Assembly: GCA_963971305.1 (NCBI GenBank)
Contig: OZ020307.1
Span: 51,643,702 to 51,707,701, forward strand
Reading direction: 5' to 3'
DNA from: Arcuatula senhousia
Taxonomy: Eukaryota; Mollusca; Bivalvia; Mytilida; Mytilidae
DNA length: 64,000 nucleotides
The notes under the pieces were generated by a model. The model did not search any database, was not told the DNA's origin, and saw only the letters and a list, made by a program, of their open reading frames with translations. A program made the translations under genes and the position numbers. Shown one piece after another: positions 15,250 to 38,696 of this stretch. How positions within the stretch are numbered: the stretch's first letter is position 1; the number at the start of each line of letters is the position of its first letter.

Positions 15250-16780
15250 CAGAGGTCACTGCTCGCTGTCTTGCATTGGCCCAAGACTAAAAATACAATA
15301 CATAAGATTCAAACAAATCCCTTGATTTTCAACAAAAGACCCATTTCTGGACAAAGCTAGAACAAAGAACAGATAGCTGACAGGAATAAACAGAAGCTTT
15401 GACAAGGATTCCTTGTCAAATAATATTTGACAATATTGACTACTTATTGACTAATAAGTAGTCTGTAATGGGGTCGGGGTTCAATCCTCTAGATCTCTAT
15501 CGGAACCTACCAAGTTTCATTTAATTCTGTTCAGTAGTTTTAGATGAGATTTTTGAAAAGATTGTTAACAGACAACCGAGGTGAAGTGATGGCAAAAGCT
15601 CACATAGACCTTAGGTCCAGGTGAGTTAAAAACTGCATTTTGCCCCTTTTGGGTCTCTAATATTCAAAATACCTCAAAAATCATTCCAATCCATCATTTT
15701 AAGGTAAGGAAAATAACTAAAATTTCATAGCAATGAGTCAACCAAAACTCAAGTTAATAAAAGTTCCATTTTTCCCCTAATTTTAAACGAGTAAGGAGGG
15801 GACACCCAAAATCAATTTGATTTATTCTTTTATGGTCAGTAATACTGTATTACTGTAAAAATTCATTGTATTTAATCCCCTAATTTCTAAACGGGATTAT
15901 AAAATGATCCTAAAAAGGGGGGTGCACACCCTCATATATTCTATGTGTGATCACTGTGTAAAATTTCAGAAAGATCTAGTGTTTGGTTTTTGAGATTCAG
16001 ATCACACAAGAAAGGCACCCCTTTAGCATGACGGACGAATGGAGTGACCTGAATCCTAGACCTGCCTTTGCTTTCAGCATTGCATTTATTAAGAATAACC
16101 ATGATCTGATAACTGCTAAAAGAGGTCATTTGTAAAGCTTTTAGATCTACACAAGTAAGCAAGCAATAGCTTTTGCTCATTCTTCAAACCAAAAAAAATA
16201 TGTCAAAGACACAATGTGCTTTCTAGCAACGCCCCCACAATCATTGAACCACAATGTATGAAGTTGATGTCAGTGATATAATTTTATAGTGATTTTTGTA
16301 TGCTTGTATCTGATGTATAATGTGTATAAAGTTTCATGATGGTATCATACTTCCTTCACTTCAACCTGTAGGTAAACTTTAGTAAAAGACCCCCTTTACT
16401 GTGATCTATCAACCATGAAGTTGATATAAAGTCAGGTACTATTTCATGGTGATTTTTGTTTGCTCTGTAATGCATATGTTGTTTTTTTTAAGTTTTCGTG
16501 ATGATACCATAACTTCAATTACTTAAACCTGTAGGTAAACCTGACTTGGGACAACCAGACAAACAGACCTGAATACTTTAGTCCCCTCTATTTTGATAAT
16601 TGGGCATAAAAAAAACTGATTTTTTTCACATTTTAAGGGCATAACCACTAAAAAGTAATCTCACATCAGTTCCATGGAGACCTTTTGAGCTGAACAATTT
16701 CTCTCTGTACATATTGCAAATTTCATGTCTATCTGTGACTTTTATATAACATCATATAAACCGTTTACAGGAAATGAAAA
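15250..16780. repeat. Fragments of dispersed repeats, no gene
   Basis: 15250-15430 is a partial copy of the repeat seen at 2388-2925. 15590-15630 resembles the terminal hairpin of the element at 7661-8972. 16230-16620 holds two tandem units of about 180 bp sharing the words TGAAGTTGAT and AACCTGTAGGTAAAC. No exon is visible. Confidence 0.5.
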
Positions 16781-16789
16781 CACCAAAAG

Positions 16790-19196
16790 CTAGAAAACAA
16801 ATATTATGGTTTTATTTATAACTGTACATATATAAGAGATAATTAGATATATGTACATGTATACAAATCTACAGAGAAATACATATAATGCTCTAAATGA
16901 ATAACAAACTCATGAATATTCATTGAAAAAATGTGGTCATAAAATAAAATTTCAAAGCTTTAATAAAAAGCATCACTCAAGTCAACAAATCAGCTAAAAA
17001 AAATAACAAAATAAACAAGAAGTTACTATGGTAACCATTGTGTTTAAAAAATGGAGATGTATTACTAAGATTTGATCTTGATATTCTAAAATATTTTATA
17101 TGTTACTTAATGTATTCCTATTTAACTTTTATTTAATTTATAGACTGATAAAATACAATTATACCTAGTATACAATGTACATACTATTTATGTATCATGC
17201 AGAATTTTCAAAAGAAAATCAATAATTTTTTGCAAATTATAATTTGAAAACATAATGTTGCCCTGCTCAAAAATAGGGTTCTGTTAGGAAAAAAAAAGAA
17301 ACTTTGCCTAAGACAGGGAAATTCATTACTTTATTTTGTGGTTACAAACACTTTCTTTCTATAATCAACTTTGAAAAATAAAGATGACTTCAGCACAGCT
17401 TAGCAATTCACCACTACAAAAATATTTCAAATATCAACAAATAGCACTGCAGATTCAACAAATATCTCCCGAAAGCTTTAAATAAGCTTGAAAATCTATT
17501 TTATATTCATTTATAAAGATGTTAAGAATCAAGAAATGTATACAAAATCATCAACTACTTGTTCATTATCCTGATATTCCAGATCATTAATAAATACAAA
17601 CAAAAACAATTGTATCAGAAGAAAATACATCAGAAATCAGCAGGGAAAATACAGAAATGAAACTAGGTTTGAGGCAATTTTAATAATTAACCTTACATGT
17701 ACGTAAATAAAAGTATTTTTTTCTTATATAAAACCAACATCTAACTTTATAAGAAAATAATTACGATAACAATATATGTATGAATTCTAAACAAACAGTG
17801 CACATAATATGAAAATTCAATGCAAAATGAGCATGATTTGTATGAATTAAGGCAACAAAAATATATCCCTTTTGAAAACCATAGCTCAAAGGGAAGATTA
17901 TATCTTAATACTATAAATAGAAATTTTCAGGGTTATTAAGTAACAGCATAATTATACATGTTTAGTACTTAGTAGTAAATTTTAAGTTCATAGATTTGGA
18001 AGTATTTGTACAATATCATATATTCCATTAACAAGGGAGAAAAGCCTGTTTTATTCCAAGATCCAAAATATACATTATTGTGAAGTCCCATAACTCCTCC
18101 CACCCAAAGACCTGACTATAACATACAATAAATGAACATCTTATAAAATTAACAAGACACATGGTCTATCTATTAAATGCACTTAAAAATTAAAAATGAA
18201 AAGAAAAATAACAATTGTTTCACATAATATTTTTTTTTATACATAGTGCTTTTTGAGAAAGAAAAATAAAATCAGGAACATATAAATGATGAAAACTCAT
18301 CATTTATTTAAGAATCCCAGTAAATAATGATCACTTTATATCAAGTCTCAAATTTAACTATTAGTCATTAATCTAGATATCAGAATACAGAAAATCATGT
18401 TATCAAATTAAAATCATACAAATACTTGTCATTAATAGAGATAAGAATATTGAGATTTTGCATATTAAAATATTCTACAAAAAAACAAGTGATCAAATGA
18501 CATGAAATTTTAGTTTAAGTAATGTACTACATCATAACTGTGAAATTTAATTCTATTATGTGCATATCCAAGAGAAGTTTTAATTATAGATGCAGACATA
18601 CATCTTTTGGAAAAAAATCCAGAGATATGATAACTTATTCCTTAAAGCTAATATTTCTCAGTTAAGGCCAATTTAAAAAATATCCTAGATTCTCAGATTT
18701 AGCCAAATTATGTCCATTTTTGGTTAAATTTCCTTGAAAATGACATAATAACTTTTCAAAATGGATAACAATTAAAATTCCCCAACTCATCTGCCCTATA
18801 TTTTTAAGAAATTTGGATGAGAATCAAGGAATTATTTTATAATGGCCTTGAATAATTTGCATAAAAGTGAAGAAAGGTGTTCTCATTTTATTTCACCCAC
18901 TTAAAATCATATATGCAAGATAATTAAAAGTTTTCTTTTTAATTTAATTTTCCGATCCTGAACAATTATTCTAGCAATCACAAGCATGAGCATACCTCAC
19001 TTGCTACTTAATTTGACGATTGAACATTGCAAGATAAAACATTAGCTGTTTACATATATCACAATATAATGTCTCCAGTGACGGAAGAAATATGAAGATT
19101 ACTTTGTTTAAAAAAATGTCCTATAATTATATCATAACAGAAAACATATCTCCCGAAGAACAATTACAAAGAAACATAAAACCTAATACGTCCTAA
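16790..19196 (-). other. Probable long 3' UTR of Rac1
   Basis: About 2.4 kb of AT-rich, repeat-poor sequence follows the Rac1 stop codon on the minus strand. TTTATT at 16811-16816 reads AATAAA on the minus strand, and repeat DNA resumes just beyond. It is unusually free of the dispersed repeats that fill the surroundings, consistent with a retained transcribed region. Confidence 0.4.
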
Positions 19197-29132
<9,936 letters not shown>

Positions 29133-29204
29133 ATTATCACTTGAAATAAATGTTAATGTAAAAATAAACACAGAAATGTCTCGATATTATGTTCACCACC
29201 CTTT

Positions 29205-29260
29205 TATAAACACTGCCAAAAAATGGCCGTCAAACTTTTTTATACCGACTCACTTCCGCT
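29205..29260 (-). promoter_or_regulatory. Candidate Rac1 promoter
   Basis: On the minus strand upstream of the Rac1 start codon lie GCGGAAGT (29259-29252, an ETS-type core), GTATAAAAAA (about 29245-29236) and TTTATAAAAG (about 29217-29208). Two TATA-like boxes about 28 bp apart could support separate start sites. This is motif spotting only. Confidence 0.3.
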
Positions 29261-29267
29261 ATTTTTA

Positions 29268-29687
29268 GAAATCTTAAAATAGAGCAAAATACCCGGATGT
29301 TAAAGATTTTTTTAGTCGCTTACGTTATGCATGCTTTTGTTTTCAATATTTTGGACCAAATTCAAATTTGTGGGACTTTTAAATCTTTTTAAACTAAAAA
29401 CAAATATTGGACTTTGGGTTCAATGTGTCATTGAACAGTTTAAAGCGTTCCATTAAAAATTCAAAGTACATAATAAATAAATAATAAATAAATAATCTTT
29501 ATTTCCTAATCATACTGAGGGCCCATTAGGGCATATCAATCACAAATCATATATAAAATTCAAAGTACATAATAAATAAATTTTAGAAATCTTAAAATAG
29601 AGCAAAATACCCGGATGTTAAAGATTTTTTTAGTCGCTTACGTTATGCATGCTTTTGTTTTCAATATTTTGGACCAAATTCAAATTC
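29268..29687. repeat. Duplicated 104-bp block upstream of Rac1 around a LINE 3' tail
   Basis: A block beginning TTTTAGAAATCTTAAAATAG occurs at 29268-29371 and again at 29580-29687, almost identical. Between them a second direct repeat, AATTCAAAGTACATAATAAA, flanks a short antisense LINE-like tail (AATAATCTTTATTTCC). The nesting suggests an insertion followed by a local duplication, very recent given the near identity. Confidence 0.65.
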
Positions 29688-29699
29688 TGGAAGAACCAG

Positions 29700-31500
29700 A
29701 ATTCATTAAGTAAAAATAGATTAGTCTTTTCTACTCAAAAAAAAACTCAAAGAGGAGTTTATTTTTTTCTGGAAAGAGAAAGTTTTTCATGACACGAACC
29801 CTAATAAGGGAAATAAACTTAGAACTTATAGATTAATAAAATCAGGGATGTCCAAAACAAGGGATGAGCAACTTCCAATACAAACTAACAAAAAGTCAAT
29901 ATTTTTCTATGCCTCCCCATCTTTCTTCTTTATTTACACAAATTTTAAAATTTGAAGTTACACAATATTTATATCATTGGAAAGAGAAATTAATCAGGAA
30001 TTATCAATTTGGCAATCACATTGAAAATATAGAAATTATATTGAATAATGTAAAGATGGTCCAAATTTCTAAAGTAAAATTTTCAATAAATGTGCAAAAT
30101 TGAGAAGGAAAAAAATCAATAATTGCACATTTTTATCAGTAAGTGCCTCAGGGGAATTAGGTGAAATTGACAAATTTCTACCTGTTAATTGGCAGGCTTA
30201 ATGGTATATTACAGTCATAAAACTTATATCACACGAAAGCCCTTTCTTTGGTCTGTTTATTGAATATAAATTTGTTAAGATTCACAATAAAATTGTTTAT
30301 TAATTAAGCCCTTGAAATAGCAAGAAATTCAAACTTTGATGTTTTTTTAAAGTTTTATTGAAGATAGGTAATTTTTATTCTTTGATATCTTTGGCATTTC
30401 TAAATATAGAAATACAGAGTTTTTAATTAGCATTTGAGAAAATAATTGTCTTTCAGAGGATATAATTTCCATTTTGATACACCTATTATTTTCAGAACCA
30501 ACCCTGGAGAAATTCAACCCTTATGAACCTTCTGAAAATGACATTGAACTTAAATACACCTAAAATTAAACATGAAAATTTTCTTTTTTTTTAAATTTGT
30601 TTCCCTTCACATGGCAAAATAGCTATTTTCCATTTCCCCCTCTTTTATTTGATATAAATTTCATCAAAATCTGTTCAGTAGTTTTAATGCATACCCTGGA
30701 GAAAGTTGACCTATTTTCAACAGAAAACATGCAAAAATATGACAAAATCTCAGGTAAACAGAGGAGGCATAGAACATCAGTGATTATATACAGATACATA
30801 TCCCATCAGTTTTATTTAATCCCTGATAAAATCCAGTTTCGAAATGGAAAATTTTTTAAAAATAGACATAAGAAAAAAGGTAGTTTCAGAATTTGTTAAA
30901 ATAAGAATAAGTAATAGTAATTTAGCTGTTGAAACAGGAAGACATAAAAACTTAGCACTAGAAAATAGAATATGTAAACTTTGCCACGTTGAGATTGAGG
31001 ATGAGATTCACTTTGTATGTAGATGTACTCGGTTATCTGATGCCCGTAAAAAATTTTTTGATTATTTATCTAATATTATTCCAAGTTTTATTCAGATGTC
31101 TGAAGAAGAAAAGTTTAAGTATATTATGTCAAACAATGATTATGACATCAATAAATTCTGTATGGAAAGTATAAGTAATCTGTACAACATAAGAAATGAT
31201 CTTATATAATTAAGGTTGGAAAAGTATATATGTACTGATAAAAATGTATAACTAACTTAGAAAATTGATATATATATATATATACATTTGTTTAATATCA
31301 CTATTATGTTATAATATGAAAAAAAAGGTCAAATGATGTTAGTAGTAAATCAGGTTCCTCCTCAGTCGTAAGTAAACAATATGATACTTCATATGTATAT
31401 ATTCTTTATTGATTGTATGTTTTTGTAATGTCTGTTGTTTGAGCACAATCCTTATATGGATTTCCTTCAAATAAAATAATTTGAATTTGAATTTGAATTT
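29700..31500 (+). mobile_element. Non-LTR retrotransposon (LINE) 3' fragment
   Basis: The open frame 30844-31209 encodes a 121-aa tail with GRHKNLALENRICKLC, EDEIHFVCRC and conserved spacing. This is the Cys/His knuckle typically found at the end of LINE polyproteins. Upstream fragments at 29864-30103 and 30597-30899 look like decayed parts of the same coding region. The copy ends near 31475-31500 in a short run of TTTGAA repeats, a usual LINE 3' tail. Defective. Confidence 0.65.
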
Positions 31501-32369
31501 ATATATGTTTGTCATTATGAAGTACACAGAGTACTGCGCGATCAAAGTAAATCAGTGCGGTTTGAAATGATTTGAACTTTCGGCATTTGTTTTTTTTAAT
31601 TAAAAACTTCAGGAGGATGTTTGTTAAAAGTCGTCACAGTCACTACAAGTAATGTCCCTCTGCAGCGACTTTTTCTCACGCTATGTGCCATGGATCGTCC
31701 AGTGCGTGTATACTCAGTCTAATAGAGGACGGGATCATGAACTCAAGGAATGGATGATGATGATGAAGATGATGATACCGCACCGCCACGGTCTGACATG
31801 CCGAGAAATATCGATGCTACCGATTCCACTTTAAAGATTACATGCATGATTATGAGCCGTATAATTTGTAATGACCAACGCAAGAAGTTATACTTGTAAA
31901 TCAAATTATTTAGATATTTTGCTAACCACATGTTAAATTAAAATAATGGGGAAACTAAATTTTCTAAAACATTCCTTTTCAAAAATAATTTACACGTTTA
32001 CCCCCCAATTATCTCACAAGAAATGAGTATATTTTAAAGAAAAAGCTAAATATTGTGAAGCTCATGACTGAGCTAAGCTGGAGCTTAGACAATAATTCGT
32101 TATGATTTTCTCAGGCTGGAGTAGTATTTTTATTAGAAGGAAATGTGAATTTTCCCGAAGATTCTATATTAGAATTAAATTTATAAAAAATGCTGAAGAT
32201 GAACTGGAATTTTTATGTATGGAGTATTTTTTTAATAGAAGGTAATGTGAATTTTGCCTATTTATAAGACGATTCTAGTAGATTTTTGAATTTAGTCTTT
32301 TTTGGCAAAAAATATTGATAATTTGATACTTACTTTAAAATGTTTTTTGCCTTTTTTTATAGTTATGTC
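31501..32369. other. No gene seen
   Basis: AT-rich DNA with a short GATGAT run (31753-31776). No exon or named repeat is recognised. Confidence 0.4.
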
Positions 32370-32973
32370 ATTTTTTTAGCATTACAGTGGTCACTTGAAG
32401 TGTGTCGGTTTTGTGAGATGATACATCACCATGCACATCATTAATTGTTTGACGTTTTGTGTCGGATTTAAAATCGACATACTTGATTTTTTTTACATCA
32501 GTCGATAGATGCTTCTTAGCCAGCTGTCAGTAACTTCTAGTGTTCTAAAGAGCATATCTCTGCGTCCTGTTAATTCCTTGCTGTCCTTTTGTCTCAGGTA
32601 CTCTCTTGCTATCGATTTGATTTTTACTGTCAGTGTTAGTTTGTGCTTTGTTTTTGAATAGGGGGAGGTTGGCGCCAAAATATTAACTAGTTTAACCCCG
32701 CCCGCCAAATTTTAAATGTGCCTGGGAATCGTTATCAAAGCTTATGTTTTTATTTCGTCGAATTATGTTAATTGTTTTTGTTTTTGTTTTTTGTTTTTGT
32801 CAAGAAGAGGGTCTTTCATTGCACTTTAGGATTTGACTTGAATCATATGTAGTTTATTTTTAATCCAGGGCCAATTTAAAAAACAGCGAGCAGCGACCAC
32901 TGGTCACATTGAAGGCTGCTGGCTGTTTTCCATTGTAGATTTTTTTAAATTGTCGTTTGTATTGTTGTATTGT
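32370..32973. repeat. Dispersed repeat, inverted relative of 2388-2925
   Basis: It reads as the reverse complement of the block at 2388-2925 and continues with CAGCGACCACTGGTCACATT, shared with 51100-51245. It is interrupted by the inverted-repeat element at 32974-35394. The right half resumes at 35395 with ATTGTAGGTTGTG. Confidence 0.65.
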
Positions 32974-35394
32974 CACGGCCGTCATTCGGTATCGTGAGTT
33001 TTTGACTCGTGAAGGAATCGACAACGGCGGCAAAGTATAGAAAGCTGCTCGTGGAGGGAGGAGGCGACGGTTCGTGGTGGAGCATAAACTATAATTTTTC
33101 TGAAAGTTGATATTTTTCACTCAATATCAAAGTTATTTGAAGAAAAATAAAGAAAATAAAACTGTCTCACAAAATGATTGCTTTTACTCTGTAGAATGGG
33201 AAAAAAGTACACGAAAAAGCTTTACCTATTTCGAGAATTAATTAAAGGCGTTACTGCACCCTATATTTTTGGGGGTTATAAAAAGGACATTTTTTATACA
33301 AATATGTATTAAATTGCACAAAAATGACGTTTTAAGCATATCATTGTATCCAAAACAATTTTTGCCACATCTTGACAGCTAATATGAAACGAAAAGTTAT
33401 TAAAATGTAATAAAATTTCATTTTTTCCAAAAAAAGATGCTGTTATTGCTCGTGAAGAATGCGGCGACGATTTATCGCTCGTGAAGTAGCAAGCGTGACC
33501 AGTAAAAATGGCATCAAAATGGTTAGATCAAACAATAAAACGGCCATTAAGTAGGCACAAAAAGTCAATCCAAATTAAAAAAAATATATAGATGCGGTTA
33601 TTCCGGTAATCTACAGATCATAAGTGGTCAATCTCTAATAATTTAAATACAATACGGACCAAAACTTGGAGAAAGATTATAAACAAATAAATAAATATGT
33701 TGAAAAAATTAAAATAAAATTCATAAATGAACATTTTCTTCAATATGTGCAGCCAAACATTCATTAACATATCGCCGTTTGTAAAAGTGCTTACTATTGT
33801 AGTTATCATTACATGTATGTTCTTCATTGTATATTCAGTGAAATGTCAAGGCAAACGATCTACTTTGCGGAAATGATTGACTAGACCTTTTTAACTGTCT
33901 AATCACTCATCACAATTTCATATTGGATCAGTTTAAGTTAATAGTACATGATTGGACCCGACGCGAGTTTTGCCAATGAAAAACTTATAAACACAACATA
34001 CCCATATCAGAAAAGTGAGTTAGAAAGTACATCACCTCGATTTTTTATTGTGAATCTCTATGGTTATTTATACATGTTTTAAAACAATTAATGGGAATGA
34101 AAATGTTAAAACAATTATTGGGTATAGAGTTGAACATTCTTGTTAGAATTCAATTTAGTATTCTTTGGCAGCAATATTAACCATTTGATATTTACTTTTA
34201 ATGTAAATTTAAATTTTAAACTTGTATCACTTTTTAAGCATTACAACGATCAAGTGTGCTTCACTAAATTATTATTGTTTGAAGTGTTGAGTCGTATTCT
34301 AATTCGATATGATTCTCAGTTACATGTAGCAGTCAGGTGATAACAAGTGTTTACACGAGAGTTGCTCTATATTCCGTTAATATTATATATTTTTGTCTTT
34401 ATGTCTCAGTTTTTCTTCTGTTGAGCTGAACTTTAAGGGTAATCAGTACAATTTGAACTTTAATGAAGAAAATCTTAGTATATGTACAACTCAAACGGCA
34501 TATTATCAGAACAAATAAAGTATAATAGGACCTTTTTATTATATTGACACATTTATTTAGTTGAAGATAATACAGGTTTTTTTTTTTACACTGGTGTTAC
34601 TGTCTCGTCGACTGGTGTTGTGGTCGTCGTCCCATTTTCTCCTGGTATTGTTGTTTGTACCTTTCTTCTCTTTATTGCCCAATGTCTCTTTCTGTTGTCA
34701 TAATTATTGCTCTTTCTTCTTTTCATGATCTACAGTTATAAAAATATGACAATAAATACCCAAGCGAATTTGTTAAAATAATATATAAGTATTATATGCA
34801 ATATCATTCAGGTTATGATTGATTCTCGTGCCGGTACAAAGTTTTGATAATTGATAAATTCCTCCATCACGAGCATAATTCACGAGCAAAAAAATACGGT
34901 ACACCATTCATCACGAGTCGATTTTTCGGTACCGAGCATATTTTTCTTAGCTTATTAATTCATTTTTTCTTTAAATTATTATAATGGTGTGGAATATGTA
35001 AAAACAAAAGATGCCGCACACGCACATACCAAATTTGTAACGTTTAATGCAAAAGGCAACCCGTAATTCGTAGAATAACATGTTTGTTTACAGAAAAAAT
35101 GATGACAAAATAATCGCCTTGAATGAGTTTGAAGAAAGTAATGCATTTTTATTTTTATTTTTTGTTGGCTTTTGTTCATAATGTTCATTAATTTTGTGAG
35201 ACATATTTGTTTTTTGATTATTTTGTATTTAAATATAAGAAAATTAGAATAAAAGACTGACCTTCTATCTGAAATGTCCGAATTCCTCCACCACGAACCG
35301 TCGCCTCCTCCCTCCACGAGCAGCTTTCTATACTTTGCCGCCGTTGTCGATTCCTTCACGAGTCAAAAACTCACGATACCGAATGACGGCCGTG
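32974..35394. mobile_element. 2.42-kb DNA transposon with identical 109-bp inverted ends, TSD ATTGT
   Basis: The left end 32974-33082 and right end 35286-35394 are reverse complements with no difference that I can find over 109 bp. They start CACGGCCGTCATTCGG and are GC-rich, in sharp contrast to the AT-rich interior. Both flanks carry ATTGT (32969-32973 and 35395-35399). A paralogous empty site occurs at 51202-51206 in another copy of the host repeat, where ATTGT appears once. The interior has extra CTCGTGAAG/CACGAG words but no transposase frame, so it is non-autonomous. A 5-bp duplication with CAC ends is compatible with Transib/RAG-like elements; that class is a guess. Confidence 0.85.
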
Positions 35395-36080
35395 ATTGTA
35401 GGTTGTGCCACTCCATGAGAACAACGATGACTGCAGATTGTAGGAAAATTTAAAAAAGAATGAAGTGAACAAATTAGTTTTTAATTCCATTTCCAGCGTG
35501 TGTTTTTTTACGATCAATGGGCGATATATTTATAATTTTAGTAATGCGGGCAATATTGTTTGAGATCTCTCCAGTCTGATCTATAGCTGAAATCGCTTGC
35601 TCCCGAATCGGACATTAAACGAAAAATAAATACATGTGAAGGAGCAATATTGTAACACAAACGATCATCCAGCGGATACATTTGTCTCAGCCGATGACAG
35701 CTGTAAAGCTAAAGCTTGTTTAGAGTTAAAATGAGTAAGTATAAAGTGCAAGTCCCCATCCCTAACGCGTTTGATGTAAACACAGAATTTTTAAATCTAA
35801 ATATAAGGTATAAACAGTATATAGTTTACTAAACTTTAACACAAAATTTTGAAAGGAACACAAGATCGAAAATGGGATTAGGCTATGAAAATTATTTGGT
35901 GAGTTGTTCATAACATTTAACTCCCGGCGTGAAGCACCAACTTACTCACGCACTCACTCAACTCCCGGCTCCCCTTTTGGGTTTACCACAACTCATTTAT
36001 TATACATTCATATAAAACTGAGTACCAAGATCTGTAAATTTCGATATGCTGCCATAGACCTGTATACGCGATTCAGCGTA
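35395..36080. other. Repeat remnants, no gene
   Basis: The first 30 bp finish the host repeat split by the preceding element. 35918-35990 includes AACTCCCGGC words and CACTCACTCA, a partial copy of the SINE-like end described at 36080-36600. No coding exon. Confidence 0.4.
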
Positions 36081-36600
36081 AACTGGACACGTCAGTCCTG
36101 TGCGGGGCCCGGGTGGCGAATAGGCCCGCAGCAGAGCCTAGCTTGTCGTAAGAGGCGACTAAGGGTCTTGGGATTCTGACGTCGGGTCAGTGCTCAGCCC
36201 ACAGAGCGACCAAGTGTGTACCCTAGGTGGCTGAATAGGGTAGCCCTCGTCCGCGGGGGTTGTCAGGTCTATAATACGGAAACCCTGACCGCCGACCATA
36301 GTGGGCCAACGTGTGTGGAGAGTGCCACGCTTCATGCACGTAAAAGACCCCTTTGTGGACCGCCCAGTAGTGCACCACATAGGCTAAATTTTCCGCCCCT
36401 ACCCACCTCTCCCCTTTTTCCTGTGGTTCTTCAAAATTTACCGGTCCTTTGTTTCCCACCCTATCTCCATATTTCATTTATCATCATCATTTCATGTTCA
36501 TTTTATCATCCTTTTCATGTTCATCGCCTGTAACTAACCTATATAGCGTTGCACGGGCGTAAAACACCAACTCACTCACTCACTCACTCAGACCAACCCG
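36080..36600 (+). mobile_element. GC-rich SINE-like dispersed repeat
   Basis: About 520 bp of GC-rich sequence in an AT-rich setting. It contains GGCCCGGGTGGCGAATAGG, CTTGTCGTAAGAGGCGACTA and CATGCACGTAAAAGACCCC, and ends with ACACCAACTCACTCACTCAC. A reverse-complement copy is nested in the element at 39941-41778 (40450-40900). No tRNA-like promoter was confirmed. Open frames on it are not genes. Confidence 0.65.
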
Positions 36601-36869
36601 GACATGTTTATACGCACGTTTATGAGTGATACCGTGGTGGTATCTAAAACAGGCATCTCTCATCAGCAGCATTAAATCCCGCATTAAATGATCAAAATAA
36701 TCGGAAAGTCGGTAACCTATGACCCACCTATAGAGAGGAAAGAGACACATGCTACCAAAAAAGATCGCTCAAAGAAGTATTATAAAACCGGTATAGTGGA
36801 TATCGACCATGGGTAGTGTAGGAAGAAAACAAAAACCTTAATATTGAATTTAAACCATTGATTTTTTTA

Positions 36870-37650
36870 AGGTTTGTGTTTCTTCGTGCTGTTCTTGTTC
36901 ACGTTTACTGGTTTTGTCGATGCGCTTTCGGACTTTTGACACTCGAGTGTCCTATTGGTGCATCTTTGCTTCATTAAAAATTTTGAAAATTCGTGTCATT
37001 CAACCAAATCTGACGACCTATTCAGTAACCTCCCATATATTGCTGCAATTTATTGCGGTTTGTAAAATACCACTTATATTATTGTTGCATGCTAGGATGT
37101 AAAACAAAAACTCACTTACTCAATATAAACTCTTATTCTTGTGGGGTATTTTGACTTTGTAAATGATTTTTTAATACGCCGAAGACGAATCAAAAGACTT
37201 TCATAAGAACACTTGATGTTCCCGTCAGCTGACTTACACATTTTTTTTTAATTATCAAGTCCTCGAAACCACCAAATTAGATACGAGGTTTTCTGGTATT
37301 CAAAGCCCTCTTAAAAACCGATCATTTGTATATCTGTATAGCTCAATTGACCTCACTTTGTGCCCGTCGTTCGTTCTTTAGCTTTTTTAAAAACATTTTT
37401 ATATACTTGCCAGGAATCTATGTCGACCATATGTTTGTACTTGTCATTTTCATTTTCATTATCATCGCTTACTCTTCCGGGGCACCAGAGTCTCGACTTG
37501 AGCTCGCGTTGTTGATTTCCGTTCGGTTGATTTTGTGTTTTGTGTTTCTTCGTGCTGTTTTTGTTCGTGTGTACCAGTTTCGTCGTTGCCCTTTCGGACT
37601 TTTGACACTTGAATGCCCCATTGGTGCCTCTTCGCTTCTTTCATGATCTC
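36870..37650 (+). mobile_element. Two 3' ends of the reverse-transcriptase family
   Basis: 36870-36970 and 37440-37650 both hold TTTCGGACTTTTGACACT, followed by a block like GCCCCATTGGTGCCTCTT. This is the plus-strand version of the 3' end seen at 20200-20525 and 1322-1500. Both copies are truncated and non-coding. Confidence 0.6.
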
Positions 37651-38696
37651 TTTAGGATAGTCATGCTATATATAAATGTGGCTTTCATTTTTAAATTGGT
37701 ATTGCACCTTCATTTAAACAATATGCATTGTTTATAATACAATTGCAAGGTATTACCAGCTAACGCTTGAAATCTGATGACAATTAAAAACAATTTACTT
37801 GTGTATGATTGTAGACAACAGTCAAATCCTAATCTGTTGTCAACCATTTTCTTCTACTACCCTCCAAATATCAAAAATATACATCGTTATTTTTTGGACT
37901 GTAATTAGATTTCCAGTTTTACGATAGCCAGTAATACCCCGGCCTTTTTAATCAATTTAATACCAACTTCAAGAGTTGTATTGTATAGCAATGCACACTA
38001 GTGTTTTGTTTTTCTTTTGGTTGTTTTTGTTTTATTTTAAATTTTGCTGAGTCGATATTCTCAACAACGAATTTTCCCAGGAACTAAAAAGTCTCTAGAC
38101 TGCAGGTCAGCCTGCTACTTTTAGATCAAAAAGATGTCATCAATGGTCATCAAATACATTCAAAATATGTTTACCCACAGTATTTAGATTTTCACACTGT
38201 TGCTCATGTTAGACCTTTCTTACTAGTAAGTCAATAAGAAAGGAGCCCCTACGCCACGTCAAGGCCATGAGCATTGTAGGGGTGGGCCCCCCTTTTAATC
38301 AGAATTTATTTATTTATTTATTTATTTATTTATTTGGGGAGGGGTATGTTTATCCCATCCGACACGCGCGTTTCTTTGCAAGAAAAAAATCCGTTTCTTT
38401 CTTTCCAATCTGTATTTTTGTTGGTTCTTCAACGTTTCCTTCCTCACAAATGGACTGTTTTTCCAACTATTCCTTCAGTTGTAGAGTGGATAACAAAACG
38501 TTTATCGAAGGCCAATAAATAAAACGACATTAACTACTTAAAATACTTTCTTTATTCTTTAAATACAAATACATACAGTGTATGATTTTGTACTAGGAAA
38601 CGAAGTGGCTACACATTTTTGTGTGTTCACATCACCAGTACAAGAAATGTTCTTTTTGTATCTCCTTTCCAAGTTACAATCGAAAGCATTGTTAAA
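37651..38696. other. No gene; ATTT microsatellite at 38304-38335
   Basis: Mostly unremarkable AT-rich DNA. An ATTT run of eight units starts near 38304, just after a CCCCCC tract. Frames here lack splice sites and similarity. Confidence 0.45.

Noticed and set aside
15017..15259. 80-codon frame with Ser/Arg repeats (SVRLSVRPS)
   Set aside because: It is a translation of the GACGGACG tract at the satellite end, not a gene.
34979..35359. 126-codon minus-strand frame
   Set aside because: Its first part is the inverted terminal repeat and the rest has no similarity or splice context, so it is not a transposase.
36216..36533. Overlapping frames of 70-105 codons on both strands
   Set aside because: They lie wholly in the GC-rich SINE-like repeat, which recurs inverted at 40450-40900; GC-rich DNA has fewer stops.
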